DNA from: Lycorma delicatula
Taxonomy: Eukaryota > Arthropoda > Insecta > Hemiptera > Fulgoridae
Direction: 5' to 3'
Assembly: GCF_047948215.1 (NCBI RefSeq)
Contig: NC_134458.1
Location: 132,683,571-132,747,570, forward strand
Length of the DNA: 64,000 nucleotides
Part shown: piece after piece, positions 22,880 through 36,196 of the stretch
Layout: each line of letters opens with the position of its first letter
How positions within the stretch are numbered: position 1 is the first letter of the stretch
Notes under the pieces: generated by a model
Database searches by the model: none
What the model was told of the DNA's origin: nothing
Seen by the model: the letters and a program-made list of their open reading frames with translations, nothing else
Made by a program: the position numbers and the translations under genes

Positions 22880-24335
22880 CTTTTTTTTCATAGTACAGGG
22901 GGTATCGACTACTACGATCATTAGCTCTTGTCTTAAGCTAAAACTTTCCCTCCCTTATTAAAAATAGTGGCCAAGTCAAAAGATCAGTCTTGTCAAACAG
23001 ACCATCCTGAAAACAGACTTATAATGGAACATTAAAGCTTCAAAAGAAATTCATTTCTAAAGAAGTGTTCTCAAAATTGACAAAATGGGTGTAAAGGGCC
23101 TGCAATTATTAAAAGAACATCCTTAAAATAGATTCATCAATAGTTACGAAAACTTATTTCATAAGATTTATTGCCTAGGATTTTTCTTAGGCCAACCTTT
23201 TTTATTTCTTTTCTCCATCCTCTTGACGGCATCCACCTCTCAACAAGGTATCTGAGGGCTCAGAGATGGAATCTTCGTCCACCTCTGATAATACCAATGT
23301 TGAAGGAGAGGATGTTTTGCGTCCGGTATCGGATTATACCGACCCATATGTAGCGGCAGTCTTGCATCCAAGTCTAGCTTGGGTGCAAGACTGCCGCTTT
23401 CAGAAAGCCAGCTCTCAGTGGCTCCATTGTATGTCACCCAACATTCTCATTTTGTAATACTTTAATCTCTTTTTTCTCATTTCCCTGAATGGGGATTTTT
23501 TCAATTTTAACTTTGGCTTCAGGCATCTTTTGCATTTTGGTTTCATTTTCCTTCGCCTTGGAACTAGTCGAAGGCTCACTCCTCAATTGCGAAGTACTCT
23601 TTTGTTTAATCATGTCTGTTTTTATTCATAACAGCTTTGAACTGCTATCCCTATTTGTTCGATTCTTCAACTTTTCATCAATGTTCCGTTTTATTAAATT
23701 TGCTAAGGTTGGCACCAGTTCTGATATCACTTCCTCTGATTTAAAGGAGGTTGCAGAAACACAGTAACCCGTGCATAAGACGTGGCCTTTGGCGTTCTGC
23801 TGAGCACGATTTTTTTCGCTTCAAAGTAGCTGACCTCTGAATAGTCTTTACCTCCTGTATTGCTGCTTCTTCCTTATATTTACGACAGTTTCGTGATCTT
23901 GCAGTGTGATGTCTATTAAATTAACACAAATCAGTGGGACTCTGCAAGGGTCATTGAGGTGTACGCGTCACCACCAATACAGATTTTTTTCTCGTGCAAC
24001 TCGCAGCAGTGTATCCGAAGTTTTGATATTCAAAACACCGAAATGGTGTTGGGATGAACGGACAGACATCTAGCCTATGAAATCCAGCCTTTACTTTTTC
24101 AGGACAGTTATGTTTGTTAAACATCAAAACATTCGGCGTGGAGGGTACGATTTCTCCGTTTCGTTGTGTATTCAGTCGACGTGCAGCAACGACCTGTCCA
24201 TAGAGATCTTCTACAATTTCGACTTCTGTGCAGTTAAACAAATCCCTGCACATAAGCAAATCAATTAAATAAATCTCTGCCCTTCGGTTTAAAGGTGAAA
24301 CGTGTCCTGGGGGAAAATTATCAAAAGAAAGACTA
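22880..24335 (-). mobile_element. Jockey-like LINE, ORF1 (gag-like) remnant
   Basis: On the minus strand, 24376-23951 translates to a protein with NVLMFNKHNCPEKVKAGFHR, then RLDVCPFIPTPFRCFEYQNF and GYTAASC. This is the typical Jockey-clade ORF1 stretch leading into a CCHC zinc knuckle (usual CFKCQRFGHT...C); here the second Cys and the His are both Tyr, so the knuckle is broken. Further along, in shifted frames, are DLC..RHHTARSRNCRKYKEE and EEAAIQEVKTIQRSA, the second knuckle and following helix, and then SWLSESGSLAPKLDLD. After ORF1 comes a GAC(A/G)AG.GCTAATGA segment near 22900, but no ORF2 follows. The element is therefore an ORF1-only fragment. Its 5' side abuts the Tigger remnant. Confidence 0.8.
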
Positions 24336-24336
24336 A

Positions 24337-25205
24337 CAGTACTAATTGCTACAAATAATACTGGAACTGACAACAAAAAAACTTCTGATTATAGGGAAAA
24401 GTGTTAAACCCCGATGTTTTAAAATTTTGAAATCGCTTCCAGTTATGTACGAAAGTAACAAGAAAGCTTGGATGACAAGTGATATCTTTACTTCTTGGTT
24501 ACGAAAATGGGACCGTGAATTAATGATTGAAAATGACAAAATACTGCTCTTCACTGACAACTGTCCGGCTCATCCACACGTTGAAAATCTTTCTTGTATA
24601 AAGTTAGTGTTTTTAGCACCGAAAACAACAGCAGTCTTACAGTCTTTAGATCAAGTCTGTAAAAGTCCACTACAAAAAACACCTAATTTTAGAAATCATA
24701 CAGGACTTAAATAAAAAAAAAGAAACATAAATAACTATTCTGGATGCTATAGTTATGTTAGAAAGATCATGGAATGAGGTTTCTCCACTGACTAAAAAAT
24801 TGCTTTCGACATGCAGGGTTTTTACCACAGGCTGGCGAAGTTACTGACGTCGCATGCGTAGAAGAATCTTTAGCGGAATGCGACAATAGTATGCAAAACC
24901 AATCGTTGTCAAATGCATTGTTTTAAGATTATCAGGAGGTTGACAATCGCATAAAACTGTAGCAGATGATGATGTAATGGCTTCAGTACTAGCAGAAATA
25001 GACGGGGACGTAGGTAATGACAACGAAGGTAAGAAAGAAGACATCAATCCGTCAAATCTTCCAGAAGTTTTACCGGTAATGAAAACCGTTTGCCGGTTTC
25101 TCAGTTTTACAGAAATTGCTAAAGAAGAAACAAAGAGTGTTTGTTTCGATTTAGAAAAGAACCTTCTACAACACGAATTGTTCGAAAATAACCGACTTTT
25201 TGGAG
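24337..25205 (+). pseudogene. pogo/Tigger-type transposase, C-terminal half
   Basis: Plus-strand remnant of a DDE transposase of the pogo group (Tc1/mariner superfamily), the family that includes TIGD proteins. Residues include KKLLIIGKSVKPRCFK, LPVMYESNKKAWMTSDIF, DKILLFTDNCPAHPH (second catalytic Asp) and APKTTAVLQSLDQ (third catalytic Asp). Frameshifts at about 24655 and 24800 break the frame; later pieces read HAGFLPQAGEVTDVACVEES and, at 24977-25200, MASVLAEIDGDVGN to CFDLEKNLLQHELFEN, the usual C-terminal tail. The N-terminal DNA-binding half and first catalytic Asp are absent because the Jockey-like element starts right at the left edge. Confidence 0.88.
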
Positions 25206-25431
25206 AAAAAGTAATTTTTACAGTTTTTCTCTATCTTCTTTTACTCTACCATATTTGTATTTATTATTGCACATTTTTGTTTTTTTATATTATTTTATTA
25301 CGGAAATAAATTATTATTATTTTAATGTATTACCCGTTTAGATGGCATATTAAAAGATAAATTATATATTTTATAAATATATATTTATATTGTAAGTTTT
25401 ATATGTATATAAAACAATAAACATATTGGTG

Positions 25432-25444
25432 TACATATATATAT

Positions 25445-25499
<55 letters not shown>

Positions 25500-25506
25500 T
25501 ATATGT
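25432..25506. repeat. (AT)n microsatellite with CATATA interruptions
   Basis: About 75 bp of TA repeats interrupted by C at regular spacing, just downstream of the Tigger remnant. Confidence 0.9.
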
Positions 25507-26127
25507 AGACAAAATCGAGCAGTGCTTTTCTCCCATGTCCTTATTTCATAAAATTCATAAGACTTAAAATTTCAAAAAAATTAAGGATTTGATTATGAAA
25601 ATGAAGTAGGTGAATTGTATGAACAAATGAGTCAGGATTGAGAAGAATAGAAATAGGAGCAGACTTTCATTAAGATAATAAACAAAAAAATATGGTAGTT
25701 GAGACACATCTTACTTAGAAATTACTTTCAGGAAAGTATCATAGAAGAAAAGTAAAAAGAATGGATACTTATTTCCGATAGGAAAGAAAGAAGATATAAG
25801 GAAATTAAGAAATTAACTAGGACCGTGAAAAATAGAGAATGTTCAGTTGAAAACTGTCAGAAAACAGATCCAACAAACAGGAAGAAAAATTTTCATGTTT
25901 TTAGTGGGGAAAGCGATGAGCTATAATTTAAATGACAGGTAAGGCGGATGACCTTCCATCTCATATAGCTGCTTCAACTTACTTGAGATGACATTCATCA
26001 ATTTAAGTAAAAAATCGCTACTTGCAAAACTTTTTCTTATTTCTTTTACTCGAGCTATAGTATCGTTACACTGATTCGCTAGAGGTAATCAGAAAGTCAG
26101 ACAATCTAGACAGCCTTTTAGTAGTTT

Positions 26128-26130
<3 letters not shown>

Positions 26131-26159
<29 letters not shown>
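26131..26159. repeat. (TA)n(CA)n compound microsatellite
   Basis: TA units change to nine CA units. Confidence 0.9.
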
Positions 26160-27809
26160 AAGAATGTAAATTTGAATGTGAATGACTGAACCTATTCAAA
26201 AAGGTTTTAGGATTCCTTATAGAAAATTTGAGATTTATTCTCGTCAGAAAAAAAACAATAACCAGTATCGAGATTTATGTAATGTTTCCTGAGCGATAGT
26301 GTAGAATGAACAAAATACTCATAATATATCCTTAAAAAATGACGTTCACTCCTCACATTTCGTTCTTGGTGTAAAAATGCCAGTGCTATCATTCCCTACA
26401 AATTAAATTTTTATTACCCAAATGACAAAGACATAACCTATAAACTATTAATTAGATATAGTTTCTGTGAGGTTACGGATAAAGTACATGTAGTATTGCC
26501 AACCTCCTGTTTGAGAAAATAAAAATATTTCTTACTTCTTTACTTTCTCTAGTATAATTTAAGATTTACAACACTACAGATCATCCGTACATAATTTTCC
26601 ACCATTTTTTTTATTTATTTTTTGAATTCCGGATGAAATTAATAGCATACCATAATATCTTTGGCATAATATAATTAATGATAAAATAGTATTTTTATTA
26701 ATGAATGCAGAAAAACAACATAAACAGACTACTTCAAGCTTAATGCTTTACAAACGTTTTTAACTAAAGTTTCCCACTACTTTTTTCTTAAATTTTCTTA
26801 TGAAAACTGTTTGAGTATCAAAATCACATTTGGTTATTTACTATAGTTAAAATAATCCAATACTGAATAATGATAATAACAAAGAAATAAAATTATCTTC
26901 ATATAGTCTGTGAAGACATATAATTTTAAATAAATCTTCTGATAAAGGTACATACAAAAATACTTACGAACAGATCAACAGGACTTCCTCTGTGAAGAAA
27001 AAAAAAATCATTGAATGATTTGCATTTGGTAAAAATTAGGTTTGAATTCATATTTTAAGATATACATACAGTTCGAACATCGAATTTTAATATTCTTTTT
27101 GCAATTATTATTTAGTATTAGATTGTTATATCATAAAGATATATCGTCTGAAATCATTCTATCAAACTGCATTCTCATAAAACATCAAGTATCCTAATTT
27201 CAAAAAGGAAATGTAAAAAAATAAATAGATTTAAAATTCCTTTTAACTCCATGTTTTATACGTATAAACACGTACATAAACTTAAGGTAAAATATGTTGC
27301 TCGCATTTTTCGATCTTTAGTTTGCTTTTGATAGTTTTATCTTCACATTGTTTTATTGTTTTCTTAATTTAACAAGTTGCAGATTTCTTGCCTTTATCCT
27401 CTCTTATAATATAGGTGAAAAATATTTTTTTAATTATTTGTTTGTATGTATACATACATTTAGTAATTTTGTAAATATATAATTGATAATAAAGTTGTAC
27501 GAAAACTCTTCAGTAGTTAATTGACAAAAATAATAAATACAGCTTATTAGGAAAGAATTTGATATATTGCTCAGCCACTTACAAAAAACCAATAACAAAG
27601 CTGTTATACTTCCTGGCACTGGTTATTTATTTTTACATAGTGAAAAAATAACGATATATGAAAAGTTTTAAAAAAATTTATATTTTTTTCATTTTTCTAC
27701 TCTCCCACCCTCAAAATCAGTTCCCAAGAACATTTTCTACGTTTAATACATTAAATGGAAGAAATTTTTTTAAAAATTCACAGAAAAATTACTATCAATA
27801 AAAAGTTAC

Positions 27810-28490
27810 CTAAGATTTCTTTTTCGGTGGTGGAGGTGAATTATGATGAAATTTTATTGTAATATTTATAATTAAAAGCTTAAATAAATTATAAAAAAGT
27901 TTTGAAAATTCAAAAATCAATATTTTTAAACTTTTATATGTTCCCCCACCACCAGTATTACTCCAAAAGTATTTTGTTTATTTTTTTGCCATTTGCATTA
28001 CTACTGTGCTAAGGAAGATATAAAAAAATCGGTTAAAAATAAGTCATAAATAAAGAGATAGTTTTTTCATGTAAGGAGGAAAATTTTGGGGCAAAACTTT
28101 TTTTTAATTCTAAGATAAGCGTGTATGCTTGTACTGAGCTTTATATAAAGTGGGGTTATGTTTGCAAAATTTTGAGAAAACTGACCCCAAAGAAATTATC
28201 TACCAACTACTGTAGAAATTGATCCCAAATTTTTACTAACAAATTGCCACATATATATGAATCTCTGTGCCAAGTTTCATCAAAATCAGTTAATCCAGTC
28301 AAAAGTTATTAAGCTTCAAACATGCCTACTCGTGTACACATGTACGAAAATTACCCCTCACTTTTTTTTGTTTTTTGGGGTCTCTGGGTCATGAAAAGTC
28401 AAAAATTAAAAAAAAAAATCAATCCATTTTTTGGCTGATTATATTACCACACTTTACTTCTTGCATCATGGCTCTGCTCTAGATCTATAA
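27810..28490 (-). repeat. Interspersed repeat A, copy 2
   Basis: Reverse-complement relative of 820-1470, matching across nearly its whole length with many substitutions (by eye roughly three quarters to four fifths identity). Both copies contain the purine/pyrimidine-rich GGTGG..GGG block and the ATTTCATCATAATT block in the same order. Class unknown. Confidence 0.65.
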
Positions 28491-29810
28491 TGCTCTAGGC
28501 ATCATAGCTCTTACCATGCCAGGTAAATAAAAACATTTCTTTTGCACGGCACAAGCTTGCACTGAAAATACTTACTCCTCAAATGCTACTCAAAAAAATC
28601 ATCAAGCATGCTAGGCGAAACCACCTTTTAGGTTTCATAAAAAACAAACAGAATATAGTTCATTGTTAGTTTTTAAAGACAAACAATGAACTTGTGACTG
28701 GCTTCCAAAACTATATTTTCTAAAAAAAAAAAAAAAAAAAAAATTCATCTGTAATTATTAAATTCCACTTATTTTTAAATAAGTTTGGTCAAGTTCCATA
28801 TCTTTTAAGTCTCATATTTTCCAAGTAAATTGCTATAAAAACGAGCCTTCTTAGATCACTTTAATTATCTCTTTACTTAACTTGCTTTAATAAAAATTTG
28901 AGTAATGAAATAACATATTTTCAAGAAATCTTTATTTTCTTAGCTATGTTTTTATAAGTATTTTACTAATAATATCTTAAAAACTTAATAATACAAACTT
29001 GTTTTATTAATTCTGTTAAACAACTTTTATAATTTTATACAAATAAATGCTGAGAATATATCAAAATTGTAATTGTTACAAACAAATAATTAAATTATAA
29101 AAGTGTTACAAAGTCAAAAACAAAATTTTCTCATAAGTCTCATATGTATCCGTTATGATAAATCCGTCTTTATAGTCCAAATAATAATAATGAATAATAA
29201 TAAAAAAAACTTACTAAATAATCTATATATGATTTAATTTACTTAATTTTTTAAATAGAGTTTGTTGCCTTCCGTTTTGTTTTACACTTTATTTGTTAAT
29301 GTAATAATTTAATCTGTTTTTAATATTACCCACTTTTATTATAAATATTTTGTAAATTTATTATGTTATTGTTAATAGCTGATCGATACTAGTAATAAAT
29401 GTATAAGTATGCTTAAGTTCTGTGTAAGTGATGTAATTGACTTTATTTTGTAATGTTAAGTATCCAATCCCAGGATTAATTTATCTCAACAAGGCAATTA
29501 TTATAATATTATTACTAGTTGTGTCAAGAGATGGTTTGGGTATATGGAGATGTTTGATTGCTAGTGTACAGTCATGGAAGTAATGTTTCAATTCTGTTCA
29601 CCAAATATGTGCATAACTCCTTTGAAATTGTTTTTTTATTTATGGTAGCCTTGTAATTATTGACTTACTATTATGCTAGGATGTACTTGGTACATAATTT
29701 TATACTTATGTTTCAATAAAATTCAAGGTGGAGGGATAACTTTAATAATAACACTATTTCTTTGAGTTAAGGAAAAGGTTAGCCAAAATTAGTTGTTTGA
29801 AAATGTGAAG

Positions 29811-30186
29811 CATGGATGATGAGGAAAAGGGAGAAGGACTGTATTGAGCTTTTTAAAAATGAATATAGAGAAGTATGGAGAAAGTAAGATGGGTTGATAA
29901 AGTGAGGAATAAGGAAGAAATGAACAGGATTAAAGAAGAAAGAGCACTTATGCAGGAAATACACGAAAGAAAAGGAAGCCAGTTAAGACATGGGGATAAG
30001 AGAAAATGTAATCTGACGTTGGGTCAGAAGTGGAAGAAAGGAAATAATGAAGAAGAAGGATGAAGTTAATAGATAAGGTGAAAATTGGAATATACAAGGG
30101 AACAAAGGAAAAGGCTTGAGACAGATATGAATAAAGATAGCAACAGCATAATGTCAGGCAGAAAACCAGATGATGATGACGACTAT
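29811..30186 (+). mobile_element. Eroded LINE 3' end with (GAT)n tail
   Basis: Plus-strand fragments read EAWMMRKREKDCIELF and then MEKVRWVDKVRNKEEMNRIK and EERALMQEIHERKGSQLRHG, corresponding to the FEMW.WRRM.K..W.DKVRNEEVL...EER post-RT region of LINEs. The DNA ends AATGTCAGGCAGAAAACCAG followed by GATGATGATGAC, a microsatellite-like tail used by some LINE clades instead of poly(A). It is a different family from the 6211 LINE. Several stops; not functional. Confidence 0.7.
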
Positions 30187-32477
30187 TACCCCTATTTAAT
30201 AGCCAGAATACATAACCTTGTATGGTGTGCTTTTTTTCAAGTAGCAGGTGAGATGAAATTTTGTGGATAAATAAACAATCAGGGACAGAAGTTATAATTC
30301 TTTTACCACTTTTACAGTATGTTATATTTTAAGTTGTTGTAATCCCATCAATACTAAAGAGGAAGGACAGTTTTTAAAAAAAAAGCGATATTTTGGCACC
30401 AGAGTCTGTGCCACAAATTTTAATGATTTTATTGATTTCAGCTACCACAGAAAAAAAATAAAAATAATTTTTTGATTTCATATGAACAATGATATGGACC
30501 ATCTTAAATTAACTTTTTATATTTTAAGTATGTGTGAGTATTACTTAAACATGACAGCTAGAAACTTAAATAGCAGAGAGTATTGCTATGTTCCTAATAT
30601 ATATAAATTAAAAATTTAGTATTGATCACAATTCTTAATATTAATCTTGAAAATATTTTATTTCATATAAAGAATAAATTTTTAATGATTAAAACTTAAA
30701 AATAAATAAAGTTTTTGTTAAAAGTATTATTTGTGCAACAAAAAAAACTTTGAATGTAAGAAACTTTATTAGGGAAGCCAGTTAAAGGGTAAAATAACAT
30801 AATAAGAAATAAATGGCATGGGGATTTTCTAAAGAAAAGGTAGCAAAGTATGAAATTGTTTAAATGAGATCACGTAACCAATGAAAGTAAATTTATTTAG
30901 TTTTACAGTTTTAATGGTATCTATTAAAGATGAAAACTGTAATTACACACCACGATATCTTTTATTAAAATAATAACCTACCATCTAACTTCTGCTACAA
31001 TAATAATAATAATAACACAGTAATAATGTTGTCAATTATAATATACCACTTTTACAAAGTTTACTTTACTAAATTGATGTGGTGTTCATTAAAGAGTTTA
31101 TATTATGGAAATTAAGCAACATAAAAAATTCCTTAAATGTTAAAAATAAATAATTTTATACTTAATATTTTAATATTTTTAAACAAGAAATACTGAAAAA
31201 TATAATTTGTTCAGTTTTCTTAATTTTTTCATACACATCATAGAATGTATTTCACTTTGGCTGTCTCCATTGTATCAGTTGTTCTCTGTTTATTTGATCT
31301 TTTTATATTTAAAAAGATGTTGAAGAGAATCTATAACTTTCATTTGTATTCTTATATTTTAATTTTAATTCAAAAATTGTAGAATATAGGCACGTTCTAC
31401 AAGCCTAAGGATAACCCTCCAAACACATTTCATGTAAAATTGCTCTTTAATTATTGTGTATATAAAGTATCTAACCATAATGGATGTATGTAACCTGAAA
31501 GGTATCACAAATCTTTCTTGAAAATGACATTACAATTCACAAGGAATAATAATAAACATCCTATCAGGTTTATTAAGAAAATTGAGAAGTGAAACAGTTT
31601 CTGTTGTCTTTTCATTGAACCAAAACACAGATGCATATCAGGATGCTGATCCTATCCAAACCAAATAAAATTGATTTCATTTGCAGCAGAACCTAACTGT
31701 ACTATTGTGGTTTGAAGCCCCTATAATAATAAAAATAAGCCTTTCAACACCTTAATACAAAGGGTTTACTCTGGAAGAGTGTCACTCTTCCAGAAAGTTA
31801 AGAAAGTGGTTACTTTAAAAGGCTTTCACTGTAAAATAATATTGTTGGTAGGCTACATATAATGCATTTATTGATTATATAGATAATAGAGATATATAAT
31901 TATTGGTCTATATAAACTATTATATAGACCATAATTGTTGATAGACTATATCAGGAGGAACCTAGATAAATTTCTACATTTTTGGATCCTGTCTTTTAGA
32001 TGGTGTTAATATTTCTAACCTCCCTGGAAAGATTCTGGTATTCATTAGAAATACAGAGTTACAAGCTATGTTAGATTTATTGGAATGTACAATAACAATT
32101 ATGATGGAAGTGGCTAAGAAGGATTTCATTCCCCTATGGCTAAGAGCCCATTCCTTTCATTATTTTAGTATTACAGCTGTCCAGTGATTATATAGCACAC
32201 TGGTTAAAATTTAATGCTGTACATGTTCATTCTGATTGCTCATAGATTACACCAAACTACATGTTATTTGGCAAAAAAATTGTTAATTAAGAATCAGAAA
32301 ATAAAAATTTTATATGTGTAAATATATTTCTAGTGATTAAATTACTTGGTAAGTTTTTAATTGTCCTCTGTTTCTAAGAAACTAAATTAGAACTGTAAAA
32401 AAATTTTGAAATACACAAATCTAAGAGAAAAATGTTTTCAAAAGAAAGGATGTTTTTTATTTTTTTATTTTTTGTAG

Positions 32478-32611
32478 ATACTAATGGAGATCTTGAAGAT
32501 CCTGAAGCACCACCAGCAAACTATGGAAGGCGTAGAAGTAGAGCTGTTCTTTATCAGCTATCAGGACATTATAAACAGGATAAAATGAAGACTAAAATCA
32601 AATTAAATAAT
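32478..32611 (+). CDS. Elk: ELK-type potassium channel, exon coding the PAS-to-S1 linker
   Basis: Second channel exon, 134 bp, after a T-rich tract ending in TTTTGTAG and before GTAAGT. It enters in phase 1 (split Asp codon completed by AT) and leaves in phase 0. The peptide begins with an acidic, proline-containing stretch (DTNGDLEDPEAPPANYG) and continues GRRRSRAVLYQLSGHY, then a Lys-rich tail ending KIKLNN. The RRRSRAVLY..SGH motif followed by a K-rich LKIN-like tail is what vertebrate KCNH8/ELK proteins carry between PAS and S1, which supports the ELK subfamily. No other protein family fits. In-frame joining to both neighbours is seen directly; that no small exon lies between is inference. 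Confidence 0.92.
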
Positions 32612-35275
32612 GTAAGTAACTTTTATAGTTGTTTTTAATAGAAGATAAAAATAATAATATATTTTTTATCTAAATATACTTTTTCATTCTACTGAAGATA
32701 TATTTTAATAGCCACAGTAATACAGTTTACTTTTATGTCCTATTGTTCCTTTAATGTTGGTCTGTCTCCCTGTTATTCCTTTTGTTCTTATATAATTCTA
32801 ACTTATTTTGATGTAGTTGCTTATCTGACAGTCTCACATCCTCTCCTCAATTATTACATCCAGATTGTCTATTAAAATTTTACCTGTCTTATTGTATTCC
32901 CATTCCAGTCTCTTTCTTTTGTAATAAGCTTTGTTCTGCTTTTTTTGTAAGAACATTCATAACATAATTGTTCACTCTTTACCTATTTTTTTTAATATTT
33001 ATTGTATGATTAAATCTTTTTACATCTTCCTTCCTTATTATCATTAGCAACAAAAAATTAAAAGTACTTTGTTTATTATTAAATAGGAAAAAAATTATTA
33101 CATTATTAATAAAATTATTACAAATTAAGTAGATTTTATTGATTGATTAGAAATAGGAGTAGGGTTTCTGGTTTTATATTGTATAGCCAGTAGTTACCTT
33201 TTTTGCAATTCCCAGGTAGAGTCCTTATTTAGTTCAAGGTTGTTAATCCACTAAGATCTAACAAAGAAGCAGTTGCCCTATTGACTAATGAGATGTTTCA
33301 GCATGGTGCCACATGTGAAAATAGGCTGGCTGACCACATTGACTCCATGTTACTTCTCCAAGACAAAAGGAATAAAAGTTAAGGAAGAGGGAAGAAAGAG
33401 GAAAGTAGAATTATCAACCTACAGACAATTAACTTTGATCAGGGATAGGTCACATTACCTACTGAAACTTTTACCCCACTGTTCTTAACTATTTGAAATT
33501 AAAAATAAATTTTGACAGGTCCTAATTCAGGGTTAGGACAGAATATTAATCAAAATCAAATAAAAACCTAAGTAAAAAACCTTGTTTACTATATTAATAC
33601 TCTTCTTAATCCAATCTTTCATTGTATAGCATTTACTTGGGGATAATTGAATTATTTTACAAGATATATTATAAGTAATATGTTTATGTGTTGGGTTTAA
33701 AATAGCCAAGATGCTATTTTGCTAGGAAAGACTTGAACACGTATTTAAAAATATCCACCTGAATACTAAAAAAAATAATTACATTAATATACAGTGTCCT
33801 TTCCAGGATGAAAGATATTCTATTTCATTGAGATGATCTGATACAGCTCAATGATTGATAATTCTGAGAGGAAGGTTTCAACTGTTGTGTGTCCTCTGTA
33901 GTTCCTACTAATATTATTTTCATCTGTTTCCTAGGTCAATTGGTCTCACTGGGGAACAGAAATAGATTTATAGAACAAATATGGAAAATGTATAAGTAAT
34001 TATGAATTTTACTTTGCATAAACCTGCAGAATGTGCTTATACTAGTCTGCAGAATGTGCTTACATAGTTAACCGTCAATGATAAAGGTGATTTGTGATTA
34101 GTTTAGACAGTCGCAGTAGCTATTTGAATTCATACTGCACCTTTGTAAATGCAAAAGATAATAATACTGTCTTTCAAAATGTATAATTAATTCTTACTAC
34201 TCACTTCATAGGTATTCCTCCTAACTAATAACATACAAATATTATACCACTATTTCTTCAAACTCACATTTCAATAGCTGTTATATGCATAATGATTTGC
34301 TTGGCAATCCACGTTATATGATACTGGAGTCTACATGGTGATCAACATTAATGTCTCATGGGAAAAGTTAATGTTAACCCACCCAAATCTGAAAATAAAT
34401 CCACCCAAATAATGCCTGTATTAAAATTATTTAAGTAACATTACATGTAATTGACAATCTATAATCGTATATAAATTTTTCACACCTGAAACCTTTCATA
34501 ATATCTTTAATTTATAAAAAATGTAACCTTTTTGTAATTATTTCAATGGTAAACAATATATTTTGCATCATTTTATATTTATTTCTGTACAACATAATTA
34601 TAATTATTCTTTATTTACTCTTTAAAAGGTTGATGCTTTTTGCGGATATATCTCTATGATTATAGTGATGGTAAATGTATTTTTCAACCGTTCAACTATT
34701 TGTCAACTTCCTAGATTAGTTTTTATTCATTTATCAAATTAATTTATTCATTAAAACGTCGCTACTTAAATTATTTAATCTGTCTCTTACTTTATTTAGT
34801 TTTCTTGATTTTTTCTTTAAAGTTTAAGTTTATCATGAACAAAACATAGAGTTAGGTAAGAAATATATTTGAAAAATATGAAGGATCAGCCAAGTGCTTT
34901 TTTTAATGGATGTGAATGGGGGAAAAGGAAACAGTTTTTCAAAATAAGATATCTGAAAAGTAATATTTTTTACCCTATTCTTATCTTTAAACCTCCTGCA
35001 TTCGCGGAAATAATCTTTTTTAATGAAAATTTGTTATAGTAAAGGATTTGACCTATATTTTAATTTATCATAAATCGTTAAATTCTTTTAATATTGTTAA
35101 TACTAATACTTTAGCTTTTTTTTGCTACTGACAAAATAATTCATACTTATTATATTGTAATTCAACTGTGACTGTTATCTTGTAATACTATAAGTGCAAG
35201 TGTATTATAACAGTATTACAATACTATTCAGTTATAAAAAATTGGGAAAAGGATCCTTTTTTATTGTAAATTGTA

Positions 35276-35307
<32 letters not shown>

Positions 35308-36196
35308 GAGTTTCATTGACGTAATCTATTAGTATACCTTGTCTTTTAACCACATGATTTAATGATAGCTTATGCATACGTGTTGTGACCTCTTACTTTC
35401 TTTACTCCCTGATTTTGTTTATACAGTTACTTCCCACTTCAATTGCACAATGTACTATATTTCAGTTCTTTGAGACATTAAGTAACATGAAGATTTGGGA
35501 TTTGCTACATTCTGAAGAAGCTGAGGTTGTGTTTTACACAGGAGATTTTTTAGGAGAAGGATTCTTTCAAATGAAAGAAAATGTAAAAATTATAATTGGT
35601 TCTATACAAAACTTAATTCTTATAAATAATAAAAAAAAAAATAAATAAATTTTATTTTTTGTTTGTATTTAATTTGCCATAAATTTGGCATATGTATGCC
35701 TATCATAAGAAATTAAAAAATTGTAGTGGCGCCTATTTAAGAAAAAAGGATCAAAGGATGTTTTATTGAGGTGCTAGAAAAATCTTCTTGTTCTTTTCTC
35801 TTTTCATTTTCATAAATGCAGTTGACGTACAAAGAAAAAGTTAAAAAAAATACAAAAATTATAATATTTGAAGATACTATTTTAAATGTAAGTTAAAGTG
35901 GGTTAAAAGAAATAATTATTAACAATAGATTCCCTGCTAGGAGAGAAAGTTAATACTAGTACAATAATTGTAGCAGATTAAAATAAAATGAAATGTTGCA
36001 AAAAAGAAAAGTTATGAATTAAATTATAAACAGGTAGAATATAATATACTAAACGTAAATTGTAATTTTTCTATTTAGGGAGTATAAAATGACAATAATG
36101 AGACATTGTAAAGAACTCATTAATTGCAAGTGAGGTCAAATGAAAAGCGATATTTTATATAGAAAATAAATTATATAGTCAAACATAGATTAAAGC

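Larger units (their letters stand above)
19646..32477 (+). other. Elk: ELK intron, about 12.8 kb
   Basis: Bounded by GTAAGT and TTGTAG and flanked by exons that join in phase 1. It is filled with AT-rich DNA and transposon debris listed separately (GC-richer block, Jockey-like ORF1, Tigger, repeat A, LINE tail). The stretches 19740-20640, 21430-22880, 25510-27800, 28490-29810 and 30190-32477 show only short AT-rich open frames and simple repeats; I see no gene in them. A small hairpin with 11-bp arms lies at 31771-31793. Confidence 0.85.

Noticed and set aside
23171..23457. Overlapping open frames on both strands near 23.3 kb
   Set aside because: They fall in the degraded C-terminal part of the Jockey-like ORF1 read on the minus strand; the plus-strand frames are shadows.
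35385..35648. 87-codon open frame between ELK exons, considered as an extra channel exon
   Set aside because: The peptide does not match any KCNH segment, the flanking exons already join in phase 0 at 32611/63430, and no splice borders fit.
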